Shown here: positions 1 to 6,767 of the stretch, in pieces
Position numbering within the stretch: the stretch's first letter is position 1
Layout: every line of letters starts with the position of its first letter
NCBI GenBank assembly: GCA_018065815.1
Contig: JAGHSP010000167.1
Location: 1-9,070, forward strand
Origin: Candidatus Sodaliphilus limicaballi
Lineage (GTDB): Bacteria; Bacteroidota; Bacteroidia; Bacteroidales; Muribaculaceae
Reading direction: 5' to 3'
DNA: 9,070 nucleotides
Translations under genes and position numbers: made by a program
Notes under the pieces: model-generated
Seen by the model: the letters and a program-made list of their open reading frames with translations, nothing else
Told to the model about the DNA's origin: nothing
Databases searched by the model: none

Positions 1-78
1 GGTCTAAAAAATCCACTATATATTCAATGAAAAAAATCAGTGAGATCAGTGAGATCCGCGCGGGGAGTTCCATTGGTG
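1..78. repeat. Left arm of a ~80-bp imperfect inverted repeat
   Basis: This segment is repeated in reverse complement at 5272-5354. Both copies share, in order, GGTCTAAAAAATCCAC, an AT-rich stretch differing by small indels, ATCAGTGAG-TCAGTGAGATC with one substitution, and CCGCGCGGGGAGTTCCATTG. The copy holds a short tandem (TCAGTGAGA twice) next to a GC-rich block. The arm begins at the first base of the window, so it may extend further left. It resembles dispersed intergenic repeats of Bacteroidales. Nothing in the window suggests a transposase acting on it. Confidence 0.8.
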
Positions 79-196
79 AATAGTTACGAGATAGAAGCAA
101 CCTTACAGCAATGTGGTTTTTGCGACTTCCCCCACAGGACACAGAGATTATTGTCTTTCAAAAATTAAATAATCAATATTTTATTGCTTTATACTA

Positions 197-224
197 TTGG
201 AACGAGAAAAAATCATTAAATTTG
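197..224 (+). promoter_or_regulatory. Promoter of the DUF3791/DUF3990 operon
   Basis: TAAATTTG at 217-224 matches the Bacteroidetes -7 element TAnnTTTG exactly. A TTG at 197-199 lies 17 bases upstream, slightly closer than the usual 19-21 for the -33 element. Transcription would start near 229-231, leaving a leader of about 20 nt before the ATG at 250. The surrounding 80-245 stretch is AT-rich and holds no other feature I can support. Confidence 0.5.
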
Positions 225-249
225 CACAATGGTATAAAACATCTACTTT

Positions 250-465
250 ATGAATGCTAACAATATTGACTTTGTGACATACTGCATCGGTAATTTGTCT
301 CGCCGTCTGCACCTTCCACAACAAGAGGTTTACCGCCGTCTTCGCGATAGCGGAATACTGCATTCATATATCATACCAAGCTATGACGTGCTTCACACCT
401 TCGGCAAAGAATACCTCATGGATGATTTGACCGACTACATGAGAGAGAAAGGAGTTCTTTCATGA
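250..465 (+). CDS. DUF3791 family small protein, first gene of the module
   Basis: This 71-residue protein has the layout I associate with DUF3791: an N-terminal FVTYCIGNLSRRL segment (about 8-20), a middle QEVYRRLRDSGIL helix (about 25-37), and the pattern YIIPSYDVLHT (about 40-50) followed by a conserved tail that ends in KGV. It has no signal peptide or membrane segment, so it should be cytoplasmic. The family has no established biochemical role. Its stop overlaps the start of the DUF3990 gene by four bases (ATGA, 462-465), which suggests translational coupling. By position it could be an antitoxin, chaperone or accessory partner of the DUF3990 protein; that is inference. The start fits the promoter ending at 224. 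The family call is from memory of the pattern, without a profile search. Confidence 0.8.
   Translation: MNANNIDFVTYCIGNLSRRLHLPQQEVYRRLRDSGILHSYIIPSYDVLHTFGKEYLMDDLTDYMREKGVLS
448..454 (+). promoter_or_regulatory. Strong Shine-Dalgarno before the DUF3990 gene
   Basis: AAAGGAG lies 7 bases before the ATG at 462, inside the end of the preceding gene. Such a good ribosome binding site is unusual here, since the other genes in this window have none that is clear. It fixes the start of the DUF3990 gene and suggests the middle gene can be translated independently of the first. Confidence 0.6.
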
Positions 466-935
466 AAGTTTACCATTCAAGCACAGTGGTTGTCAACACA
501 CCTGACACCAGCCATTCACGGTTATACCTTGACTTTGGTCCAGGATTTTATTTAACAACACTGCATGAGCAGGCGGTTAAATATGCCGAGCGTTTTATTC
601 GTCGCGGCAAGACAGCTATTCTCAATATCTACGAATTAAATGACAATCTATCATCAAATTGGGAAGTAAAACGATTTGAGAAATACGACGAAACATGGCT
701 AGATTATGTCACAGAATGCCGGTCGGGAAGTATTCCTGACAGCAGCGATATTATAATAGGAGGCATTGCCAACGACAAGGTATTTCGCACACTTGATTTG
801 TATTTTGCTGGATACATTACAAAAGAAGAAGCTTTGCATCGTCTTATATATGAAAAAACAAATAACCAAATTTGCATTCGCACGCAAGCAGTGCTCGACA
901 ATGAACTAACTTTTCTTGAAAGCCAACAACTATGA
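462..935 (+). CDS. DUF3990 family protein, putative ADP-ribosyltransferase-fold toxin
   Basis: This 157-residue cytoplasmic protein carries the family's marks in order: VYHSS at the N terminus (His5), LDFGPGFYLTT at 23-33 (Tyr30), EQAVKYAERF at 36-45, DIIIGGIANDKVF at 96-108, and NNQICIRTQAVL at 134-145 (Gln136). The family is, as I recall, grouped with ADP-ribosyltransferase-like folds. The His, Tyr and Gln would then take the places of the H-Y-E triad, with Gln instead of Glu. Activity and target are unknown. The gene overlaps both neighbours by ATGA (462-465 and 932-935), so all three are very likely one translationally coupled unit. A toxin or defence effector held by one or both small partners is the simplest reading, but it is inference. 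Family assignment is strong; toxin function is moderate at best. Confidence 0.85.
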   Translation: MKVYHSSTVVVNTPDTSHSRLYLDFGPGFYLTTLHEQAVKYAERFIRRGKTAILNIYELNDNLSSNWEVKRFEKYDETWLDYVTECRSGSIPDSSDIIIGGIANDKVFRTLDLYFAGYITKEEALHRLIYEKTNNQICIRTQAVLDNELTFLESQQL

Positions 936-1171
936 TAACTCACGACGAAGCGTTTCACGCAATTCTTGAAGCAAAATATGCGCGTATTATCAGTGCTCTA
1001 GCTGAGTTGCATTCCATCTCTACAGAGGATGCAATGGACATGTTCTATAATTCCCAAACTTCTCAGTTCATTGAAGAAGGCGTGAGCGACTTGCATTGCC
1101 GTAGCGACAAGTATCTTGCCGAGGAAATATGGCAAGAACATACTGAAAAACAGCAACAGTCAAACGGCTGA
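932..1171 (+). CDS. Small DUF3791-like protein, third gene of the module
   Basis: This 79-residue protein is predicted to be mostly helical and soluble. It shows the pattern KYARIISALAELHSIS (about 14-29), then EDAMDMFYNSQTSQFIEEGVSDLH (about 32-55), then SDKYLAEEIWQE. I recall this pattern (FYNSxTxxxI...GvsDlHcrSDkYLAeEiw) in small proteins encoded beside DUF3990 genes and often labelled DUF3791, but it differs from the first gene of this operon, so the two are not simple duplicates. The start overlaps the DUF3990 stop (ATGA, 932-935). The gene ends 79 bp from the convergent recQ. A partner or antitoxin role is inferred from position alone. Its tail (TEKQQQSNG) is polar and probably disordered. 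Confidence 0.75.
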   Translation: MITHDEAFHAILEAKYARIISALAELHSISTEDAMDMFYNSQTSQFIEEGVSDLHCRSDKYLAEEIWQEHTEKQQQSNG

Positions 1172-1250
1172 TTTTTATCTTCGGCGAAACCACCCCTAAA
1201 CCACCTCGGCATAACTGCTATAATTCATGTCGAAAAGTACTCCACGCCCT

Positions 1251-3170
1251 TCACTTGAGGGGTTCGGGGTTGCGATAGGTGTCGTCGGGGAGATGGTGGA
1301 TATAGCCTTCATCGACCAGGAATGATAGCATAGAGAGTATCTCGTCCTTGGGGAATGAAAGCGTGTCAATAAGTTCCTTTATCGTGCGCGGCTTGACCTG
1401 CGTCATGTAGAGTATTCCTTCCTGCACATCGGTGCTGGTGTGGTCGCCTCGCTTGCGGCGGTCGATGCAGGCATCGCAGTGACCACAGTCGGTGTGCCCA
1501 TGCTCACCGAAGTAGGCCAGAATGGCTGCCTCACGGCACCGCACGGTGTCGCTTGTGTAGTTGAGCACGGCCTCTACCCTCTCGGTCATGCGCTGCTTGA
1601 GGTCTTCGTAAACAGCCTTGGGAAATCGCAAATAACGCGGTTCCTCACGCGATGTGGGGAAGTAGATAAATGGCGTGCGCTTGCGTGGCACGTAATGGAG
1701 GATGTGCATGCGGGTAAACTCTAGAAGGCTAGTGTAGATGGTCTCCTGGTCAATGCCGGTGCGATAGGCAATGACATCCTCGTTAATGAACTCATAGTCG
1801 GCAAACAGTCCCGTGTAGAGGCGAAGTATAGCCTGTAACACCTGGTCGGCGCCAGGAGTGACAGTGTGCAGGTCGTAGAGTTCGCTCTTGTCGGCCATGA
1901 TCATCACGCGTGACTGTGTTTCCACTTCTTCAATGAAATTGATGTATCCGGCACGCGAGAGTATGCCCAGCGCGCTGTGGGTGGGCAACACCGGCAACTT
2001 GAATGTGCGGCAAAAGAGGTTGAAGTTGAAGTCATACTGGTGGTCGTAGCCTTCTCCCACTCCCACTCCTATGAAGTTGCATGCACGCTCATACACTGTG
2101 CACAAGAAGTCCTTGTCAGGAAACGAGTCGTCGATGTGCCGCTTGAGGGTGCGAGCATCGGTGGGAGCCACAAGCAGCACCACAAAGGAACGCTTGCCGT
2201 CGCGGCCGGCACGCCCTGCCTCTTGATAGTATTCTTCAAGCGAATTGGGCATGTCGATGTGCACTACCACTCTCACGTCGGGCTTGTCGATTCCCATGCC
2301 GAAGGCGTTGGTGGCAACCATCACGCGGCACTCATCGCTTTTCCACTTGTTCTGCTTGTCCTCTTTGTCCTCGACTGCAAGTCCGGCATGATAGTAGTCG
2401 GCCGCTATGCCGTAGCGATTGAGTTCCTCACTGATGAGCTTGGTGCGCTTGCGACTGCGCACATAAACGATGCCGGTGCCAGGCACGCGGCTCAAGATGC
2501 GCACGGCTTCGGCTATCTTGTCGCTAGTGTGACGCACTACATAGGAAAGATTGTCACGGGCAAAACTCTTGCTGAACACACGCGGCTGCTTGAACTCAAG
2601 CCGTTGCATGATGTCTTGCACCACTTGGGGCGTGGCTGTGGCTGTGAGCGCAAGCACGGGAACGTCGGGAAAGAGTTTTCGCACCGAGGCGATGTTAAGG
2701 AACGAGGGGCGGAAGTCGTAGCCCCACTGTGAGATACAATGAGCCTCGTCAACAACAATGAGGCACACTGGCATGTGCTTGAGGCGGTCGAGGAAGCTGC
2801 GCGAGGCAAGACGCTCGGGCGAGACATAGAGGAACTTATACCCTCCATACATGCACTTCTCATAGGCGCGCTTTACCTCGCCGGCTGTGAGTCCCGCATG
2901 GAGGTAGGTCGCCTTGATGCGTCGCGCCACCAGGTTATCCACCTGATCTTTCATGAGCGAAATGATGGGGGTGACCACAAGTGCCAGTCCCTCCATGGCC
3001 ATGGTGGGCACCTGGAAGGTAATGGACTTGCCGCCGCCTGTGGGCATAAGGCCTAGGGTGTCCTGCCCGCCGAGAACCGACTCGATGATGTCGGACTGTA
3101 ACGGGCGAAACTCCTCGTAGCCCCAATATTTCTTGAGGATGTCTTTAATTGTTGGTGATGACTTGGGCAT
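1251..3170 (-). CDS. recQ: RecQ family ATP-dependent DNA helicase
   Basis: This is a 639-residue 3'-5' superfamily 2 helicase acting in recombination and repair. Helicase motifs are intact: motif 0 (GYEEFRPLQ, 17-25), Walker A TGGGKS (44-49), DEAH (141-144) followed by CISQWGYDFRP, TATATP (176-181), ATNAFGMGIDKPDVR (286-300) and motif VI QEAGRAGRDG (316-325). The zinc site is CREAAILAYFGEH...CGHCDAC, with Cys545, 562, 565 and 568. About 200 residues separate motif VI from the zinc cysteines, far more than in E. coli RecQ, and include probable winged-helix sequence (about 385-500). After the zinc site there is only a short winged-helix-like tail (581-639) and no recognisable HRDC domain. The start overlaps the recJ end by 26 bases in another frame, suggesting coupled translation. 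Confidence 0.95.
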   Translation of the reverse strand: MPKSSPTIKDILKKYWGYEEFRPLQSDIIESVLGGQDTLGLMPTGGGKSITFQVPTMAMEGLALVVTPIISLMKDQVDNLVARRIKATYLHAGLTAGEVKRAYEKCMYGGYKFLYVSPERLASRSFLDRLKHMPVCLIVVDEAHCISQWGYDFRPSFLNIASVRKLFPDVPVLALTATATPQVVQDIMQRLEFKQPRVFSKSFARDNLSYVVRHTSDKIAEAVRILSRVPGTGIVYVRSRKRTKLISEELNRYGIAADYYHAGLAVEDKEDKQNKWKSDECRVMVATNAFGMGIDKPDVRVVVHIDMPNSLEEYYQEAGRAGRDGKRSFVVLLVAPTDARTLKRHIDDSFPDKDFLCTVYERACNFIGVGVGEGYDHQYDFNFNLFCRTFKLPVLPTHSALGILSRAGYINFIEEVETQSRVMIMADKSELYDLHTVTPGADQVLQAILRLYTGLFADYEFINEDVIAYRTGIDQETIYTSLLEFTRMHILHYVPRKRTPFIYFPTSREEPRYLRFPKAVYEDLKQRMTERVEAVLNYTSDTVRCREAAILAYFGEHGHTDCGHCDACIDRRKRGDHTSTDVQEGILYMTQVKPRTIKELIDTLSFPKDEILSMLSFLVDEGYIHHLPDDTYRNPEPLK

Positions 3171-4902
3171 CGTCGCTCACTTTTATGCCTTTGACTTGAA
3201 GTTGAAGCGTAGTGGAGTTGCGATGCTTGCTCTCCTCGATAGTGTAGCAGATGTCGAAAGGCTTGCCCTCCTTGATATGGTCAAAATATTGCGACATAGT
3301 GAATGCAATGCCATTCATGACACGATTGCTCGAGTCATCGACAAGCTCCAGCTTGATGTGCTCCATCTTACGTCCCACTAGTTTGCTTGTACCGAAATCC
3401 CTTACGTTGCGAGTCACAAACAGCGGTTTCTGGTTTTCAGGGCCGAAGGGGTTAAAGTAACGCATGTTGCGCAGGAAGTCGTTATTAATCTCGGCAAAAG
3501 TGAGCTCGCAGTCCACATCCATCGAGGGAGTCACTTGCTCATCGTCGATGTGCTGCTCCACATACTCGGTGAAACGACGGCGGAACTCGGGAATGTTTTC
3601 TTCCTTAAGAGTGAGTCCCACGGCGTTAGTGTGCCCGCCAAAGTTCTCGAGCAGGTCACGGCATGACTTGATGGCTGCATAGACGTCAAAACCGCGCACC
3701 GAGCGTGACGAGCCTGTGGCAAAGCCGTTGCTCAACGTGAGCACAACCGACGGTTTGAAGTACAGCTCGGCAAGACGCGATGCAACAATGCCTATGATGC
3801 CTTTGTGCCAGTTGGGATCGTAGATGACAATGGGTTTCTTGCCATCGAGATGCTGAATGTGACGCTCAATGATTTCATTAGCCTCGATAGTGATCTGATG
3901 GTCAAGTTCCTTGCGGTCATGGTTATACTTGTCGATGCGCTTGGAAATCTCATAGGCCTCTGCCGAATTTCTAGTCACGAGCAGCTCTACCGACTCTTGT
4001 CCGCTCTCCATGCGCCCCGACGCATTGATGCGTGGGCCTATCTTGAAAATTATGTCGCTGATGGTTAGCTCCTTGTTGTTGAGTCCGCACAAACGAATGA
4101 TGCTGCGCAAGCCCACATTGGGATTGTTGTTGAGACGGCGCAAGCCATAGTAAGCCATGACACGGTTCTCGCCTATCAACGGCACGATGTCGGCCGCGAT
4201 GCTCACAGCCACAAGGTCCAGCATGCTCTCAAGGTCATACATGTTGCTGATGCCATTGCTCATGGCAAAGGCTTGCATGAACTTATAACCCACACCGCAC
4301 CCCGACAGTCCCTTGAACGGGTAGTTGCAATCTACCTGCTTGGGATTGAGGATGGCCGATGCCGGAGGCAGTACATCATCGGGCACGTGATGGTCGCACA
4401 CGATGAAGTCAATGCCCTTCTCCTTGGCATAGGCAATCTCATCGATAGCCTTGATGCCGCAGTCGAGCACGATTATCAACTTCACCCCTATCTTCTCGGC
4501 ATAGTCAATGCTCTGCAACGAGATGCCATAGCCCTCGTCGTCGCGGGTAGGGATGTAATACTCCAGGTTGCTCTTGGAGTAAAAATTCTGCAGATACTTG
4601 TAAACCAAAGCCACGGCAGTAGTGCCATCGACGTCGTAGTCCCCAAATATCATGATCTTTTCCTTAGCCCCTAACGCTCTGTTGAGACGGTTCACGGCCT
4701 TGTCCATGTCCTTCATTAGGAACGGATCGAGCATTTGGCCTAACGTGGGAGAGAAGAATGCACGCACTTCGTCCTGATTCTTCACCCCGCGCATCACCAG
4801 CAGCCGTGCGATAGCAGGGCAATTGGGAAACTGCGTTTCCAACTGCTTGGCTATCTGTTGTTCTTGAGATGTCAGAGGTAAGTAATTCCATTTACTTATC
4901 AT
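3145..4902 (-). CDS. recJ: Single-stranded-DNA-specific exonuclease RecJ
   Basis: This 585-residue protein, close to the length of E. coli RecJ, degrades ssDNA 5' to 3' with Mg/Mn ions and joins RecQ in end processing for RecFOR-loaded recombination. The DHH phosphoesterase motifs are intact: GDYDVDG (87-93), DCGI (147-150), the signature DHH (170-172) followed by LNPKQVDCNYPF, GLSGCGVGYK (198-207), and DIVPL (238-242). GPRINASGRM (289-298) follows. The DHHA1 part contains WHKGIIGIVASRLAE (365-379), GSSRSV (397-402) and FGGHTNAVGL (421-430). The last about 125 residues fit the OB-fold DNA-binding domain. The N terminus (KWNYLPL) begins as usual for Bacteroidetes RecJ, which supports this start. 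recQ follows with overlap, and a promoter lies at 5164-5194. Confidence 0.96.
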   Translation of the reverse strand: MISKWNYLPLTSQEQQIAKQLETQFPNCPAIARLLVMRGVKNQDEVRAFFSPTLGQMLDPFLMKDMDKAVNRLNRALGAKEKIMIFGDYDVDGTTAVALVYKYLQNFYSKSNLEYYIPTRDDEGYGISLQSIDYAEKIGVKLIIVLDCGIKAIDEIAYAKEKGIDFIVCDHHVPDDVLPPASAILNPKQVDCNYPFKGLSGCGVGYKFMQAFAMSNGISNMYDLESMLDLVAVSIAADIVPLIGENRVMAYYGLRRLNNNPNVGLRSIIRLCGLNNKELTISDIIFKIGPRINASGRMESGQESVELLVTRNSAEAYEISKRIDKYNHDRKELDHQITIEANEIIERHIQHLDGKKPIVIYDPNWHKGIIGIVASRLAELYFKPSVVLTLSNGFATGSSRSVRGFDVYAAIKSCRDLLENFGGHTNAVGLTLKEENIPEFRRRFTEYVEQHIDDEQVTPSMDVDCELTFAEINNDFLRNMRYFNPFGPENQKPLFVTRNVRDFGTSKLVGRKMEHIKLELVDDSSNRVMNGIAFTMSQYFDHIKEGKPFDICYTIEESKHRNSTTLQLQVKGIKVSDDAQVITNN

Positions 4903-5163
4903 TTATGTTGTTTTTTATTATGCTAGGGGAACCACGCCGCTCTCTTGCAGCCGTGGATTATATAGTAGGAAATGGCAAAAGGGGTGTCGCGAGGGCGACA
5001 CACTTGCAGTATATATACACCTTATCATGGAGCATGCGGGGTCTTCGCCCGAACCTCCAAATGGTGCTAACCTAAAATCATGCAAGCACTTAGGCTACGC
5101 ATCAGGTATCAAAGAACGTCACCAGCAACCCATACAAGCTGCCAATGTTGCCATATTTTCTTA
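4903..5163 (-). other. recJ upstream region, long 5' leader or a small RNA
   Basis: No convincing protein gene lies here. If transcription begins near 5157 from the promoter at 5164-5194, recJ has a leader of about 255 nt, long for this group. Two hairpins can be seen. One is at 4984-5001, with perfect 7-bp arms GTGTCGC and GCGACAC around a 4-base loop, within a weaker outer GCAA/TTGC pairing; on the minus strand it is followed by CCCTTTT. The other is at 4932-4956, with CCACG/CGTGG arms, 30 bases before the recJ start. I recognise no riboswitch class. Confidence 0.45.
4984..5001 (-). other. Perfect hairpin in the recJ leader
   Basis: GTGTCGC (4984-4990) and GCGACAC (4995-5001) are exact reverse complements with a 4-base spacer. 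On the minus strand the stem is followed by a C run and only four T, so it is a weak candidate for an attenuator or terminator between the promoter and recJ. It could also be a simple stable leader hairpin. Confidence 0.5.
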
Positions 5164-5194
5164 CAAAGTTACTTAAAATGATGTGTTTTACAAA
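5164..5194 (-). promoter_or_regulatory. Promoter of the recJ-recQ operon
   Basis: On the minus strand the sequence reads TTTG (5194-5191), a 19-base spacer, then TAACTTTG (5171-5164), an exact match to the Bacteroidetes -33/-7 consensus with ideal spacing. It points at recJ, whose ATG is about 255 nt downstream of the predicted start near 5157. No other gene lies between. Confidence 0.65.
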
Positions 5195-5271
5195 GAAGAT
5201 TTTGCTGATTTTCGTATTCAATAGTATTTTTTCACATTTTTTACACTATCGCGCAACCGTAGGTGGCCATA

Positions 5272-5354
5272 CATCAATGGAACTCCCCGCGCGGATCTCA
5301 CTGAACTCACTGATTTTTTAATTGAAAATATATATTTTGTGGATTTTTTAGACC
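5272..5354. repeat. Right arm of the ~80-bp imperfect inverted repeat
   Basis: This is the reverse-complement partner of 1-78. The CAATGGAACTCCCCGCGCGG block and the GTGGATTTTTTAGACC block are conserved exactly, with one substitution in the TCACTGA tandem and small indels in the AT-rich middle. The arm lies just upstream of the recJ promoter. Its outer edge runs into a perfect 6-bp hairpin (GACCTC-AGG-GAGGTC, 5351-5365), whose counterpart on the left would lie outside the window. Confidence 0.8.
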
Positions 5355-5433
5355 TCAGGGAGGTCGTAACTTTGGTTAACTGCTGGTCGCAGACCTGCGG
5401 GCTGCCGGTGGGGAGGTAAAGCGTGTAAAACGC

Positions 5434-5484
5434 GCGGTTGAAGACCGCTACCTCGAAACGTGCAAGGTTGCGGTCTTCAACCGC
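5434..5484 (-). terminator. Long perfect stem-loop downstream of mscS, possible terminator
   Basis: The 15-base arms 5434-5448 and 5470-5484 are exact reverse complements. After one T-T mismatch the stem can add 4 bp (ACCT/AGGT), leaving a loop of about 11 bases. It starts 27 bases after the mscS stop, where a terminator would sit. Against a classic intrinsic terminator, the minus strand after the stem reads GCGTTTTACACGCTTT, so the T run is short and offset. It may instead be a REP-like element. Each arm can also fold on itself (GCGGT/ACCGC). Confidence 0.45.
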
Positions 5485-5510
5485 AGTATAAGTGTTATCG
5501 GCTCTATTTG

Positions 5511-6503
5511 TTACTTTGCAGGATTGTCGATATGAACATCCATCTGCGGGAACGGGAAATTGAGGCCGTTCTTGGGCAGTTCGTTATAGATGCGTTCGTT
5601 CACGTTGTAGAACACTGTCCAGTAGTTCTCGTGTGTGCACCACGAGCGAACCACAAGGTTCACCGAACTGTCGGCAAGTTCCTCAAGCGCAACCGAGTTG
5701 GGACACATTTCGTTGTGTATTGCCAGCGGTTCCTTATCGAGGATATTCATGATGACCTCACGAGCCTTATCGACGCTGCCGCCATAAGAGATGCCCACAC
5801 GCCACTCCACACGGCGATAGGGTTCGCTTGAGAAATTATTGATAGTGCCAGTGGCAAGGCCGCCGTTAGGAATCGTGATGCGCTCATTGTTAGGCGTGAG
5901 TATCACTGTGTGGAATATCTGTATCTCCTTCACCGTGCCCATCAGGCCTCCGGTCTCGATGAAGTCGCCCACCTTGTAAGGTTTGAGCAGCAGCACCAGC
6001 ACTCCGCCAGCAAAGTTCTGCAACGTGCCGCTCAAAGCCATACCCACAGCAACACCTGCCGAGGCAAACAGGGCGATGAACGACCCCGTCTCGATGCCCA
6101 GGATGGCAATAGTAGTGATTATGAGCAGGAAGAGCATCGACATCTTGAACAGACTGAGCAAGAACGAGTTGAGCGAAGGCTCTACCTTTTTGCGTTCCAT
6201 CACGGCCTTGAGCAGCTTGTGCACCTTGTTGATGATAAACTTGCCCACATAGAACACTAGCACCGCCGCCAGCACACGCAAGATGAATTCAAACATCATG
6301 CCCGACATGCTGGTGATGATACTGCTCCAATCTATACCCACCACGGTCTTGGCGATATTAGAGACCGAAAGGGACTCGGGGTTAGCGACAATAGAGTCAA
6401 CGGTTGCGGCTACTTTGCCTGTAACATTCTCGATGTGAGACGCTGCCACAGTGTCAACAGGAGCGGCCTCTGGAATTTGCAATAATATATTCGATAAAAT
6501 CAT
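5511..6503 (-). CDS. MscS-family small-conductance mechanosensitive channel
   Basis: This 330-residue inner-membrane channel should release solutes when membrane tension rises on hypo-osmotic shock. An extended N-terminal region (1-65) precedes three predicted helices: about 70-92, about 117-137, and the pore-lining TM3 at about 141-172 (FIALFASAGVAVGMALSGTLQNFAGG), with the alternating Gly/Ala pattern of the MscS pore. The cytoplasmic beta domain follows with YKVGDFIE, GTVKEI, NNERITIPNG and INNFS. The protein ends NFPFPQMDVHI, which is typical of the family. The ATG at 6503 sits about 16 nt downstream of a predicted start site, supporting this start. It stands alone, with its own promoter. 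Several MscS paralogues are common in one genome, so no specific symbol is assigned. Confidence 0.93.
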   Translation of the reverse strand: MILSNILLQIPEAAPVDTVAASHIENVTGKVAATVDSIVANPESLSVSNIAKTVVGIDWSSIITSMSGMMFEFILRVLAAVLVFYVGKFIINKVHKLLKAVMERKKVEPSLNSFLLSLFKMSMLFLLIITTIAILGIETGSFIALFASAGVAVGMALSGTLQNFAGGVLVLLLKPYKVGDFIETGGLMGTVKEIQIFHTVILTPNNERITIPNGGLATGTINNFSSEPYRRVEWRVGISYGGSVDKAREVIMNILDKEPLAIHNEMCPNSVALEELADSSVNLVVRSWCTHENYWTVFYNVNERIYNELPKNGLNFPFPQMDVHIDNPAK

Positions 6504-6525
6504 AATCTACTAACTTCTGGTGGTG

Positions 6526-6556
6526 CAAAAGTAATAAAAAATGATGATATATGCAA
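6526..6556 (-). promoter_or_regulatory. Promoter of mscS
   Basis: The minus strand reads TTG (6556-6554), a 20-base spacer, then TACTTTTG (6533-6526), an exact TAnnTTTG match at proper spacing. Transcription would begin near 6520, giving a leader of about 16 nt before the mscS ATG. Confidence 0.65.
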
Positions 6557-6767
6557 CGCGTCCTCACTTATCGCAGGGCAACCGTATCAAAACTTGCCAA
6601 AACTTCCCGACTTCCCCCCACGGAGTATTGGATCAGGTTATGGACCTAAAATGATGGGGGGATAGAAAAAAACAGAAACAAACATCTTGTAGGAATATAA
6701 CTGCTAACACTTTTGTGTATCATGAGGATGTTGACATGCGCCTAAATTTTTTGTTGAATTTTTGTTG

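Noticed and set aside
181..363. 60-codon minus strand open frame
   Set aside because: It is antisense to the promoter and start of the DUF3791 gene and has no recognisable features.
1977..2732. 251-codon + strand open frame
   Set aside because: It lies entirely antisense to the intact helicase gene recQ; its His- and Val-rich composition is typical of a reverse shadow.
4273..4674. 133-codon + strand open frame
   Set aside because: It is antisense to the conserved DHH region of recJ and has no family features.
4869..5075. 68-codon + strand open frame over the recJ start
   Set aside because: It overlaps the recJ N terminus in antisense and then runs through leader hairpins; no ribosome binding site or domain is seen.
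1..5354. Transposon or integron bounded by the inverted repeats
   Set aside because: No transposase, integrase or recombinase is encoded inside, and the enclosed recJ-recQ pair is a core repair operon; target-site duplications cannot be tested because the left edge is the window edge.
5367..5374. TAACTTTG on the + strand as a promoter
   Set aside because: The nearest upstream TTTG is 27 bases away, too far, and there is no + strand gene downstream; treated as a chance -7 match.
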